A DNA stretch of 64,000 nt from Rhodanobacter thiooxydans. Lineage in GTDB: Bacteria > Pseudomonadota > Gammaproteobacteria > Xanthomonadales > Rhodanobacteraceae. A program made the translations under genes and the position numbers. Position 1 is the stretch's first letter. The number at the start of each line of letters is the position of its first letter. The stretch spans positions 186,001-250,000 of the forward strand of contig NZ_CP127409.1 of assembly GCF_030291135.1 (NCBI RefSeq), in the 5' to 3' direction. The notes beneath the pieces were generated by a model that was given only the letters and a program-made list of their open reading frames with translations, made no database searches and was not told the origin of the DNA. Positions 17,775 through 27,447 of the stretch are shown here, piece after piece.

Positions 17775-20684
17775 ATGCCTGACAACGCCCTGCCAAGCGC
17801 CATCATCTGCCTTCCGTTCGTGGCCAGCGTCGTGGTGTTCCTGCTGCGTGGTCGCGGCCGCAGCCACAACCTGGCCGCGTGGCTGATGACCGGCACGGCG
17901 CTGCTCGGCCTGCTGCTTTCGCTCTGGCTGTATCCGGCGATCGCCGCCGGCAACGTGCTGCGCCAGCTGATCCCGTGGGCGCCGGGGCTGGGGCTGGACC
18001 TGGTGCTGCGGGTGGACGGTTTCAGCTGGTTGTTCATGCTGCTGATCTGCGGCATCGGCGCGCTGGTGGGCCTGTACGCCCGCTACTACATGTCGCCGGA
18101 CGATCCGCTGGCGCGCTTCTTCGCGCTGCTGCTGGCGTTCATGGGCTCGATGCTGGGCATCGTGATGTCGGGCAACGTGATCCAGCTGGTGTTCTTCTGG
18201 GAGCTGACCAGCCTGTTCTCGTTCCTGCTGATCGGCTACTGGTACCGCGGACCTTCGGCGCGCGACGGCGCGCGGATGGCGCTGATCGTCACCTCCGGCG
18301 GCGGCCTGTGCCTGTTCGCTGGCGTGCTGCTGCTGGGGCATGTCGTGGGCAGCTACGACCTCGACGTGATCCTCGCCGCGGGCGATGCGGTGCGCGCGCA
18401 TGCGCTGTACACGCCGACGCTGCTGCTGATACTGCTCGGCGCGTTCACCAAGAGCGCGCAGTTCCCGTTCCATTTCTGGCTGCCGCAGGCGATGTCGGCG
18501 CCGACGCCGGTGTCGGCCTACCTGCACTCGGCCACCATGGTGAAGGCCGGTGTGTTCCTGCTGGTGCGCTTCTGGCCGGTGCTGGGCGGCACCGATCAAT
18601 GGTTCTGGATCGTCGGCGGAACGGGCCTGGTCACGCTGATCCTGGGTGCGTATTCGGCGATGTTCGAGCAGGACCTGAAAGGCGTGCTGGCCTATTCGAC
18701 GATCAGCCACCTCGGCCTGATCACCATGCTGGTTGGCCTGGGCAGCGCGCTCGGCGTGGTCGCCGCGATCTTCCACATCGTCAACCACGCCACCTTCAAG
18801 GCCTCGCTGTTCATGGCTGCCGGCGCGGTCGACCACGAGGCCGGCACGCGCGACCTGCGCAAGCTCGGCGGGCTGCGTCGCTTCATGCCGGTCACCGCGA
18901 CGCTGGCGCTGATCGCCGGTGCGGCGATGGCGGGCGTGCCGCTGCTGAATGGTTTCCTGTCGAAGGAGATGTTCTTCGCCGAGACGCTGGCCGCCCGCCA
19001 GGGCCCGTTGCTCGACACGGTTTCGGTGGTGGTCGCGGTGGCCGCCAGCGCGTTCGGCGTGACCTATTCGATCCGCTTCGTGCGCGGCGTGTTCTTCGGC
19101 CGCGTGCCCGCCAGCTTGCCGCGGCAACCGCATGAGCCGCCGCTGTGGATGCGTTTCCCGATCGGCTTCCTGGCGCTGGCCTGCCTGCTGGTGGGCGTGC
19201 TGCCGGCACGGGTGATCGGCCCGTCGCTGCGCGCGGCGGCGAGCTCGGTGCTGGGCGCCGGCCACCTGCCGGACTACAGCCTGGCGGTATGGCATGGCGT
19301 GACCACGCCGTTGCTGATGAGCATCTTCGCGTTCGTGGCGGGCTGCCTGCTGTACGTGCGTCTGCGCGGCTATTTTGCCGGGCGCGAGGTGGCGCCGCTG
19401 ACCGGGCGGCTCAGCGGCAAGCGCATCTTCGAGCGCGTGCTGGCCGTGCTTGCCGCGGATATCCCGCAATGGATCGAGCGCCGCTACCCGAGCCGCCGGC
19501 TGCAGTCGCAGTTGCTGCTGATCGTGCTGCTGGCGCTGCTGGCCGGTGGTCTGGCCGCGACCAGCGCGCCGTTCGGCTTCCGACCGCGCTGGTCCAGCGT
19601 CGATCCGGCGTTCGCACTGCTGTGGCTGCTCGGCGCGGCCTGCGCGATTGGCGCGGCGAGCCAGGCCAAGTTCCACCGCCTCGCCGCGCTGGTGCTCACC
19701 GGCGGCGCGGGGCTGGTGTCGTGCGTCAGCTTCGTGTGGCTGTCGGCGCCGGACCTGGCGGCGACCCAGTTGCTGGTCGAGGTGGTCACCACGATCCTGA
19801 TCCTGCTCGGCCTGCGCTGGTTGCCCAAGCGCATCGAGGGCCTGGCGCCGGAGAGCCGCACGCACCGTTTCCGCCGTCGCCGCGACGGACTGATCGCGAT
19901 CGTGGTCGGCCTCGGCGTGGCCAGCCTAGCCTATGCGGCGATGATGCATCCGGTGGCCGACTCGATCTCGCGCTTCTTCCTCGAGCGCGCGTACACCGAG
20001 GGTGGCGGCCGCAACGTGGTCAACGTGATCCTGGTCGACTTCCGCGGCTTCGATACATTGGGCGAGATCAGCGTGCTGGCGATCGTGGCGCTGACCGTGT
20101 TCGGCCTGCTGCGCCGCTTCCGCCCGGCCGCCGAGAGCATCAGCGCGCCGCTGCAGCAACGCCGGCAGGTCATGCCGGATGCGGGCGAAGGCGGCGGCGC
20201 GGTCGATCATTCGCTGACCGATTACCTGATGATCCCGGGCCTGATCATCCAGCTGATGTTCCCGGTAATCCTGCTGTTCGGGCTGCACCTGTTCCTGCGC
20301 GGGCACGACCTGCCGGGCGGCGGCTTCGTCGCCGGCATCACCGTGTCGGTGGCGTTGATCCTGTTGTACATGGCGCGCGGCGCGCGCTGGGTGGAGGCGC
20401 ACCTGCGCGTGCTGCCGGTACGCTGGATCGGCGCCGGCCTGCTGCTGGCGGTGTCGACGGGAGTGGCTTCGCTGGCGTTTGGCCGTCCATTCATGACCAC
20501 ATACTTCCAGTATCTCGATCTGCCGCTGCTGGGGCGCATACCGCTGGCCACGGCGGTGCTGTTCGACCTTGGCGTGTTCGCCGTGGTGGTCGGCGCCACC
20601 ACGCTGCTGCTGATCGCGCTGGCGCACCAGTCGTTGCGTCGCCCGCGCCAGGTGCCTGCGACCGGGACGGGAGGGCAGGGCTGA
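17775..20684 (+). CDS. mrpA: Mrp Na+/H+ antiporter subunit A (MrpA-MrpB fusion)
   Basis: Largest subunit of the multi-gene Mrp cation/proton antiporter, 969 residues, with about 20 membrane helices related to complex I NuoL. Glu143 in FFWELTSLFSF and Lys226 in FTKSAQFPFHFWLP match the conserved proton-path residues of MrpA. The C-terminal part from about residue 815 (DYLMIPGLIIQLMFPVILL, then HDLPGGGFVAG) is the MrpB domain, so no separate mrpB gene exists, as in the PhaAB-type arrangement of pseudomonads and rhizobia. The ATG at 17775 begins a hydrophobic first helix. All following genes overlap by 1 to 4 bases. Role: exchange of Na+ or K+ for H+ in pH and salt homeostasis. Confidence 0.93.
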   Translation: MPDNALPSAIICLPFVASVVVFLLRGRGRSHNLAAWLMTGTALLGLLLSLWLYPAIAAGNVLRQLIPWAPGLGLDLVLRVDGFSWLFMLLICGIGALVGLYARYYMSPDDPLARFFALLLAFMGSMLGIVMSGNVIQLVFFWELTSLFSFLLIGYWYRGPSARDGARMALIVTSGGGLCLFAGVLLLGHVVGSYDLDVILAAGDAVRAHALYTPTLLLILLGAFTKSAQFPFHFWLPQAMSAPTPVSAYLHSATMVKAGVFLLVRFWPVLGGTDQWFWIVGGTGLVTLILGAYSAMFEQDLKGVLAYSTISHLGLITMLVGLGSALGVVAAIFHIVNHATFKASLFMAAGAVDHEAGTRDLRKLGGLRRFMPVTATLALIAGAAMAGVPLLNGFLSKEMFFAETLAARQGPLLDTVSVVVAVAASAFGVTYSIRFVRGVFFGRVPASLPRQPHEPPLWMRFPIGFLALACLLVGVLPARVIGPSLRAAASSVLGAGHLPDYSLAVWHGVTTPLLMSIFAFVAGCLLYVRLRGYFAGREVAPLTGRLSGKRIFERVLAVLAADIPQWIERRYPSRRLQSQLLLIVLLALLAGGLAATSAPFGFRPRWSSVDPAFALLWLLGAACAIGAASQAKFHRLAALVLTGGAGLVSCVSFVWLSAPDLAATQLLVEVVTTILILLGLRWLPKRIEGLAPESRTHRFRRRRDGLIAIVVGLGVASLAYAAMMHPVADSISRFFLERAYTEGGGRNVVNVILVDFRGFDTLGEISVLAIVALTVFGLLRRFRPAAESISAPLQQRRQVMPDAGEGGGAVDHSLTDYLMIPGLIIQLMFPVILLFGLHLFLRGHDLPGGGFVAGITVSVALILLYMARGARWVEAHLRVLPVRWIGAGLLLAVSTGVASLAFGRPFMTTYFQYLDLPLLGRIPLATAVLFDLGVFAVVVGATTLLLIALAHQSLRRPRQVPATGTGGQG

Positions 20685-21019
20685 TGGAACTGGTCCTTGC
20701 CGCCGCGATCGGCGTTCTCGCCGCCTCCGGCGTGTGGCTGCTGCTGCGTCCGCGCACTTTCCAGGTGATCATCGGGCTGACCCTGATCTCCTACGCGGTG
20801 AATCTCTTCATCTTCTCGATCGGCGGCCTGCGCACCGGCGCCGATCCGGTGCTGCACGGCGGTGACATCGCGCAGTATGCCGACCCGCTGCCGCAGGCGC
20901 TGGTGCTCACCGCGATCGTCATTGGTTTTGCCACCACCGCATTGTTCCTGGTGGTGCTGCTGACCTCGCGCGGCCTCACCGGCAACGACCACGTCGACGG
21001 CGAGGACGGCACGCCGTGA
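20684..21019 (+). CDS. mrpC: Mrp antiporter subunit C
   Basis: 111-residue, three-helix NuoK-like subunit of the Mrp complex. Typical features are GLTLISYAVNLFIFSIG, the PLPQALVLTAIVIGFA segment (about 68-83) and a hydrophilic C-terminus. The ATG overlaps the last base of the mrpA stop, and the stop overlaps the GTG start of mrpD. It is expected to form part of the membrane translocation module together with subunits A and D. Confidence 0.92.
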   Translation: MELVLAAAIGVLAASGVWLLLRPRTFQVIIGLTLISYAVNLFIFSIGGLRTGADPVLHGGDIAQYADPLPQALVLTAIVIGFATTALFLVVLLTSRGLTGNDHVDGEDGTP

Positions 21020-22614
21020 GCAATCACCTGATCGTCGCGCCGATCATGCTGCCGCTGCTGGTCGCCGCGCTGCAGTTGCTGGTGGGCGAAAAGCGCCGGC
21101 GCACGGTGCTGGCGCTGAGCGTCGCCTCGTGCGCCGTGCTGGTGCTGCTGGCCGCGGCGCTGATGCAGGCGGTGTCCGCCGACGGCGCGCTGACGGCGGT
21201 CTACCGCATCGGCGACTGGCCGGCGCGCTTCGGCATCGTGCTGGTGGCCGACCGGCTGTCGGCGCTGATGGTGCTGCTGACCGGGGTGCTGTCGCTGTCG
21301 CTGCTGCCGTATGCGCTGGGTCGCTGGCAGCATCGCGGCGGCCACTTCCAGCCGCTGCTGCAGTTCCTGCTGATGGGCCTGAACGGCGCGTTCCTCACCG
21401 GCGACCTGTTCAACCTGTTCGTGTTCTTCGAGGTGCTGCTGGCGGCGTCCTACGGCCTTGCGCTGCACGGTTCGGGCGCGCGGCGGGTCAGCGCGGGGCT
21501 GCACTACATCGCGGTCAACCTGACCGCCTCGATGCTGTTCCTGCTCGGCGTCAGCCTGATCTTCGGCGTCACCGGCACGCTGAACATGGCGGCGCTGGCC
21601 GAGCTGATCCCGCACGTGCCCGAGCGCACCCGCGCGCTGCTGCACGCGGGCGCGGCGATCCTCGGCGTGGCGTTCCTGATCAAGACCGCGATGTGGCCGC
21701 TGGGCTTCTGGTTGCCGCGCACGTATGCGGCCGCGTCGCCGGCGGTGGCGGCGATGTTCGCGCTGATGACCAAGGTCGGCATCTATGTATTGCTGCGACT
21801 GAGCCTGCTGCTGTTCGGCGACGGCGCTGGCCCGGCGTCCGCCCATTTCGGCAGCGGCTGGATGCTGTGGGGCGGCGTGGCCACCGTGATCGCCGGCACC
21901 GTCGGTATGCTGGGCGCGCGCGACCTCGGCAAGCTGGCCGGCTACAACGTGCTGATCTCTTCCGGCACCCTGCTGGGCGCGATCGGCCTGCAGCTGCCGG
22001 CGGTCACCGCCGGTGCGCTGGCCTATCTGGTGATCTCTACGCTGTCGATTGCCGCGTTCTTCCTGGTCGTCGGCCTGCTGGCTTCCGACGGCGACGACGA
22101 CACCGACGACACGCTGAGCCTGGAGCCGTACGAACAGCCGGGCGAGACTGCGGCGAACGAAGGCCTGTACGCGCAGGAGGACGAGAGCCGGGTGGTGATC
22201 TCCGCGCCGATCGTGCTGCTGGGCGGCAGCTTCTTCGCCTGCGCGCTGCTGCTGGCGGGGTTGCCGCCGCTGTCCGGTTTCCTGGCCAAGTTCGCCATGC
22301 TGGCGCCGATGCTCGAGGCCGGCCCGCGCACGGGCGCGATCGTCTTGTTCACGCTGATCATCGTGGCCGGCTTCTGCACGGTGATCGCGATGTGCCGCGC
22401 CGGCATCCAGATCTTCTGGGTCGAGCCGGAGCGGCTGTTTCCGAAGGTGCGCCTCAGCGAGACCGCGTCCATCCTGGCCCTGCTCGGCCTGTGCCTGCTG
22501 CTGACCGTGCTGGTCGAGGCGCCGCTGCGCTACCTGCGCGACACCGCGCGGCAGATCCACACGCCGGATGCGTACATCCAGCAGGTGTTGCCGGCCGCGG
22601 AGGCGCTGCCATGA
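21016..22614 (+). CDS. mrpD: Mrp antiporter subunit D
   Basis: 532-residue NuoM/NuoN-like subunit with about 14 membrane helices. The proton-channel residues Glu139 (FFEVLLAASYG) and Lys223 (LIKTAMWPLGFWLP) are present. It has an acidic cytoplasmic loop at about 355-390 that is Asp/Glu-rich. The start is GTG at 21016, inside the GTGA overlap with mrpC; the end overlaps mrpE by 4 bases (ATGA). Confidence 0.93.
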   Translation: MSNHLIVAPIMLPLLVAALQLLVGEKRRRTVLALSVASCAVLVLLAAALMQAVSADGALTAVYRIGDWPARFGIVLVADRLSALMVLLTGVLSLSLLPYALGRWQHRGGHFQPLLQFLLMGLNGAFLTGDLFNLFVFFEVLLAASYGLALHGSGARRVSAGLHYIAVNLTASMLFLLGVSLIFGVTGTLNMAALAELIPHVPERTRALLHAGAAILGVAFLIKTAMWPLGFWLPRTYAAASPAVAAMFALMTKVGIYVLLRLSLLLFGDGAGPASAHFGSGWMLWGGVATVIAGTVGMLGARDLGKLAGYNVLISSGTLLGAIGLQLPAVTAGALAYLVISTLSIAAFFLVVGLLASDGDDDTDDTLSLEPYEQPGETAANEGLYAQEDESRVVISAPIVLLGGSFFACALLLAGLPPLSGFLAKFAMLAPMLEAGPRTGAIVLFTLIIVAGFCTVIAMCRAGIQIFWVEPERLFPKVRLSETASILALLGLCLLLTVLVEAPLRYLRDTARQIHTPDAYIQQVLPAAEALP

Positions 22615-23099
22615 TCAGGCGCTGGTTGCCATATCCGATCCTGTCCGCGCTGTTGCTGCTGATCTGGCTGCTGCTGAACCAGAGCGTTGCGCCCGGCACG
22701 ATCCTGCTCGGTGCGCTGCTGGGCATCGCGCTGGCGAAGGTGTTCGGCCTGCTGCACCCGCCGAAGGCGCACCTGCGCAACTACCCGCTGCTCGGTCTGC
22801 TGTTCGTGCGGGTGGTGCTCGACATCGTGCGCTCGAACATCGCCGTGGCCCGGATCATCCTGCGCCGCGACAGCCGCATGCGTTCCGGCTTCGTGGCGAT
22901 CCCGCTGACCCTCACCGACCGTTACGGTCTCGCCGTGCTGGCGTGCATCATCACCTCCACGCCGGGCACGATCTGGGTCAGCTACGACCCCAGCACGAAC
23001 GTGTTGCTGATCCACGTGCTGGACCTGGTCGACGAGGCGAGCTGGATCGACTCGATCAAGCAGCGCTACGAGCAGCCCCTGCTGGAGATCTTCCAATGA
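22611..23099 (+). CDS. mrpE: Mrp antiporter subunit E
   Basis: 162-residue subunit with two or three N-terminal helices and a conserved cytoplasmic C-terminal domain (about 75-160), including the segments VAIPLTLTDRYG and TPGTIWVSYD that are diagnostic of MrpE/MnhE. It is needed for assembly or full activity of the complex in characterised systems. It overlaps both neighbours by 4 bases. Confidence 0.92.
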   Translation: MIRRWLPYPILSALLLLIWLLLNQSVAPGTILLGALLGIALAKVFGLLHPPKAHLRNYPLLGLLFVRVVLDIVRSNIAVARIILRRDSRMRSGFVAIPLTLTDRYGLAVLACIITSTPGTIWVSYDPSTNVLLIHVLDLVDEASWIDSIKQRYEQPLLEIFQ

Positions 23100-23377
23100 G
23101 CCACAGCCTGCTCGCTGCCGCCATCATCCTCGCGCAGATCCTGCTGCTGCTGGCGATGAGCTTCTCGATCATCCGCATGGTGCGCGGACCGCGCGCGCAG
23201 GACCGCGTGCTGGCGCTGGACGCGCTGTACGTGAACGCGATGATCCTGCTGCTCACCATTGGCATCCGCAGCGGCAGCCTGCTGTATGTCGAAGCCGGCC
23301 TGATCATCGCCCTGCTCGGTTTCGCCGGCACCGTGGCGCTGTCGAAATTCCTGATGCGCGGGCAGGTGATCGAATGA
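23096..23377 (+). CDS. mrpF: Mrp antiporter subunit F
   Basis: 93-residue subunit with three membrane helices. The conserved core MVRGPRAQDRVLALDALYVN (27-46) carries the RGP-DRV-ALD signature of MrpF. It is translationally coupled to mrpE and mrpG through ATGA overlaps. Confidence 0.92.
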   Translation: MSHSLLAAAIILAQILLLLAMSFSIIRMVRGPRAQDRVLALDALYVNAMILLLTIGIRSGSLLYVEAGLIIALLGFAGTVALSKFLMRGQVIE

Positions 23378-23727
23378 GCCATCTCGATGCCCTGCCACCG
23401 TGGGCGGCCATCACCGTCGCCGTGCTCGTGCTGCTCGGCGCGCTGTTTGCCTTCGTCGGCTCGCTCGGCCTGCTGCGGCTGAAGAATTTCTACCAGCGCG
23501 TGCATGCGCCCACGCTGGGCACCACGCTGGGCACGCTCTTCATGCTGGCCGGCTCGATCACCTGCTTCTCGGTGCAGCACGGCCGACCGATCTTCTACGA
23601 GATCCTGATCGGTGTGTTCCTCACCCTGACCACCCCGATCACCCTGATGCTGCTGGTGCGCGCCGCGCTGTACCGCGACCGCGAGGAAGGCTCGACGGAC
23701 GTGCCGCAGGCGTCGCCGCACGAATAG
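23374..23727 (+). CDS. mrpG: Mrp antiporter subunit G
   Basis: 117-residue subunit with three helices, the last gene of the operon. The signature LGLLRLKNFYQRVHAPTLG (28-46), followed by TTLGTLFML, is typical of MrpG/MnhG. The acidic C-terminal tail is short. No clear intrinsic terminator is seen in the 140 bases downstream. Confidence 0.92.
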   Translation: MSHLDALPPWAAITVAVLVLLGALFAFVGSLGLLRLKNFYQRVHAPTLGTTLGTLFMLAGSITCFSVQHGRPIFYEILIGVFLTLTTPITLMLLVRAALYRDREEGSTDVPQASPHE

Positions 23728-23867
23728 CCAGGGTCAGGGCGGATGGCATCCGGCCTGGGCGCCTCCTCCCGTCGAGTCGGCCTGCAGGCAGCAGGAAAAC
23801 CCGTTTGTCCCGAGCGTAGTGCAGCGAAGTCGATGGACCATGCAGTCGCCGCAGTTTGCGCGCCGAC

Positions 23868-24065
23868 TCAAGAGTCGTCGGCTTCCGCCTCCGGGTCTTT
23901 CACGGCATCCAGCTGCTCGCGGTTGCGCCAACCCCTGTGCCAGGCGAGAGCCATCGTGGAGCCGTGTTCGTAAGGGCACTTTTCTTGCGGTTCGCCGCAA
24001 TCGCGCGCGTAATGGCCTTCGATCCAGGCCTGCAGCGGATACTGCATCCCGCTTTCCTTGACCAT
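23868..24065 (-). CDS. Ribosome modulation factor-like small protein
   Basis: 65-residue protein resembling RMF, the stationary-phase factor that dimerises 70S ribosomes. The match is the core EGHYARDCGEPQEKCPY followed by WHRGWRN (16-48): a small-residue helix, CPY, then W-x2-GW. The C-terminal tail is acidic, and it is slightly longer than the Escherichia coli protein (55 residues). The ATG at 24065 was chosen because it gives family length and has GGAC just upstream; the frame is open further 5' through a terminator hairpin, which argues against a longer form. It is monocistronic and convergent with mrpG. Homology is suggested by a short motif only. Confidence 0.55.
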   Translation of the reverse strand: MVKESGMQYPLQAWIEGHYARDCGEPQEKCPYEHGSTMALAWHRGWRNREQLDAVKDPEAEADDS

Positions 24066-24131
24066 GCTGGCGTCCTCGGTGGGCGTCGTGAAAGCTGGGA
24101 TGAGGTCGGCGGAGCGAAGTTTCAAGCATGG

Positions 24132-24153
24132 AAAAGCCCGCCAGAGCGGGCTT
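24132..24153 (-). terminator. Intrinsic terminator
   Basis: Perfect 8-bp stem AAGCCCGC/GCGGGCTT with a 4-base TCTG loop, followed on the minus strand by a T-run (the stem-terminal TT plus TT). It would end minus-strand transcripts coming from the tRNA gene or from a candidate small RNA. Confidence 0.7.
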
Positions 24154-24202
24154 GGATCCATCTATGCCGGGGGATGGCCTGGGACGGTCGCCTCACGGCG
24201 AG
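24132..24202 (-). ncRNA. Candidate small RNA, about 70 nt
   Basis: From a predicted start near 24202 the RNA would open with hairpin TCGCC-GTGA-GGCGA (24188-24201) and finish with the intrinsic terminator at 24132-24153. TATAGC at 24214-24209 could be the -10; there is no good -35, as expected for an activator-dependent promoter, and a CRP-like site is centred about 64 bases upstream of the start. No open frame of note lies within it. It could instead just be the trailer of the tRNA transcript. Confidence 0.35.
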
Positions 24203-24258
24203 AAGTTAGCTATACAGGTGAAACGGCTCACATTTTTTCATTTCACGATCAGGTGAAT

Positions 24259-24274
24259 CGTGATGTTCGTCACA
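24259..24274 (-). promoter_or_regulatory. CRP/Clp-like binding site
   Basis: Minus strand reads TGTGA-CGAACA-TCACG, nine of ten matches to the TGTGA-N6-TCACA consensus shared by CRP and xanthomonad Clp. It lies upstream of the candidate small RNA and of the RMF-like gene. Confidence 0.45.
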
Positions 24275-24389
24275 CTTCGGGCGGTGCGACAGGCGTGGTC
24301 CATGCAGCGGTTGCGGTCCGCCGGCTGCGGCGCGAACGTGCCGCCATCCAGGCCTGCCTTGGGCGCATGGGCTGCGTGCCGCGGATGTC

Positions 24390-24465
24390 TGGTGGGCCCA
24401 CCAGGACTCGAACCTGGAACCAAAGGATTATGAGTCCTCTGCTCTGACCATTGAGCTATAGGCCC
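24390..24465 (-). tRNA. tRNA-Ile (CAU anticodon, lysidine-modified type)
   Basis: Full cloverleaf of 76 nt including an encoded CCA (24390-24392). Acceptor GGGCCTA pairs with TGGGCCC. The D-arm is AGCTCAATGGTCAGAGC. The anticodon stem is GAGGA/TCCTT with loop CTCATAA, and the T-arm is CCAGG TTCGAGT CCTGG. The anticodon is CAT. The GACTCATAATC-like anticodon arm resembles tRNA-Ile2, which reads AUA after TilS converts C34 to lysidine, more than elongator or initiator tRNA-Met. Automatic pipelines often call this gene tRNA-Met. Confidence 0.9.
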
Positions 24466-24481
24466 GCGCAAGAGTGGCAGT

Positions 24482-24676
24482 TTACCGTAGCGCGGGGGCG
24501 TAACGGCTGGTCGAGCCGCGTCGGAACGGGGGCGACGTGAACTGCGTGCCGGCGACCGGCTGGTACGGCAGTGGCCGCGCCTCGACCAGGACGAAGGGCG
24601 TGCTCATCTGGTCGACCTCGACTCTGAAGGTCTCGTTGAGGTGGCCCGCGAAGTGGTCCAACCGAAAAAATTGCAT
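24482..24676 (-). CDS. Small hypothetical protein, possibly truncated
   Basis: 64-residue open frame with a good ribosome site (AGGGGAA, 5 bases before the ATG). The text MQFFRLDHFAGHLNETFRV followed by VLVEARPLPY resembles the N-terminal half of a short beta-rich domain family (DUF6916-like) in which a leucine/phenylalanine pair, GE-F and L-E-A recur. The usual second half, ending in a LVP motif, is missing: the frame ends in Arg/Ser/Pro-rich text 16 bases before the tRNA. It is not a recognisable enzyme. It lies between the rpoD terminator and tRNA-Ile, on the same strand as both. Confidence 0.45.
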   Translation of the reverse strand: MQFFRLDHFAGHLNETFRVEVDQMSTPFVLVEARPLPYQPVAGTQFTSPPFRRGSTSRYAPALR

Positions 24677-24805
24677 GACGTTCCCCTGGCCGTCGAGCAT
24701 GCCCAGGCCGGGCCGGGCTTTCAACACGTGTCCGGTGCGCGCCGTCGCTGAAGGACGAGCCGCGCCTTCGTGGCGAGCCGGTAGTGCATTTCCGGGGGGC
24801 ACCAA

Positions 24806-24831
24806 CAAGAAGCCCCGCATCGGCGGGGCTT
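24806..24831 (-). terminator. rpoD intrinsic terminator
   Basis: Perfect 9-bp stem AAGCCCCGC/GCGGGGCTT with a CGAT loop, followed by CTTGTTGG on the minus strand. It lies 24 bases after the rpoD stop codon. Confidence 0.75.
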
Positions 24832-24854
24832 CTTCGTCATGTCGGCGTCGCGGA

Positions 24855-26729
<1,875 letters not shown>

Positions 26730-26761
26730 TCACCGACCGCCGCAGGGTTCAAGAACCGGAC

Positions 26762-26790
26762 ATTATAGCGATATGCTGCTTTTTTGACCA
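26762..26790 (-). promoter_or_regulatory. Sigma-70 promoter of rpoD
   Basis: On the minus strand TGGTCA (26790-26785), a 17-base spacer and a perfect TATAAT (26767-26762). The predicted start is near 26755, giving a leader of about 26 bases. The spacer is A-rich. Confidence 0.7.
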
Positions 26791-26897
26791 GTTTTCAAGT
26801 GAGAAAAGGTTTCGACCGCATACGCAAAAATCGCGCCAGATCGCGGTGTTGGCGTGCCTTGCTGGCTCCGGCCGTGTCTCGCACGCTGTGTGTTCGT

Positions 26898-27338
26898 TCA
26901 GCCGGTGTCGAGCCAGAAAGTCACCGGGCCGTCGTTCACCAGCTGGATCATCATATGGGCGCCGAAGCGCCCGGTTTCCACCCCCGGGTGTGCGGCGCGG
27001 GCCAGCTCCAGCAGCCGCTCGAACCAGCGCCGGCCGTGCTCGGGCGGTGCCGCGCTGGTGAAGCTGGGGCGCATGCCGGAACGGGTGTCGGCGGCCAGGG
27101 TGAACTGGCTGACCAGCAGCAGGCCGCCACCGGTGTCGGTGAGCGAGCGGTTCATCCTGCCGTTGGCGTCGGCGAACACGCGGTAGCCGAGCAGGCGTTC
27201 CAGCATGCGCTTCGCCTGCGCCTCGCCGTCGTCCGGCTGCACCGCCACCAGCGCCAGCAGGCCGGGGCCGATCGCGCCGACCGTTTCGTCGCCGACACTG
27301 ACGCTGGCGGACACTACACGCTGGATCAGGGCAATCAT
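26898..27338 (-). CDS. dtd: D-aminoacyl-tRNA deacylase
   Basis: 146-residue enzyme that removes D-amino acids (such as D-Tyr) or glycine wrongly loaded on tRNA. The two family signatures are present: SQFTLAAD at 77-84 with the conserved Thr80, and [10 protein letters not shown] near the C-terminus with the cross-subunit Gly-Pro pair. Full length for the family. It lies upstream of rpoD on the same strand with 168 bases between, and back-to-back with the lipid A acyltransferase gene. Confidence 0.95.
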   Translation of the reverse strand: MIALIQRVVSASVSVGDETVGAIGPGLLALVAVQPDDGEAQAKRMLERLLGYRVFADANGRMNRSLTDTGGGLLLVSQFTLAADTRSGMRPSFTSAAPPEHGRRWFERLLELARAAHPGVETGRFGAHMMIQLVNDGPVTFWLDTG

Positions 27339-27447
27339 GGGCGCACGACGGTGGCGAGGCGCCTAGCTTACGGCGCCATCGCAGCCGGTGAAAGGCGGCT
27401 GAGCGCCGACACCGCTGCCACGGGGTCGCCTCCCGTAAACTGCACGG

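Larger units (their letters stand above)
24066..24389. other. Intergenic region between the RMF-like gene and tRNA-Ile
   Basis: 324 bases without a protein gene. On the minus strand it holds, in order of transcription, a CRP-like site (24259-24274), a weak -10 element (24209-24214), a small GNRA-type hairpin (24188-24201) and an intrinsic terminator (24132-24153). Together they outline a candidate small RNA. Confidence 0.6.

Noticed and set aside
17697..19865. A long minus-strand open frame within mrpA, rich in Gln/Arg/His/Ala
   Set aside because: It is antisense to an unmistakable MrpA with conserved residues; its composition is that of a shadow frame.
17775..20684. The MrpA-MrpB fusion as a novel arrangement
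   Set aside because: Fused A and B subunits are a known form of the Mrp/Pha antiporter in Proteobacteria.
24790..24820. LLVPPG text before the small gene at 24482 as the missing C-terminus of its domain
   Set aside because: The text is produced by reading through the rpoD terminator hairpin and lies upstream of, not after, the gene.
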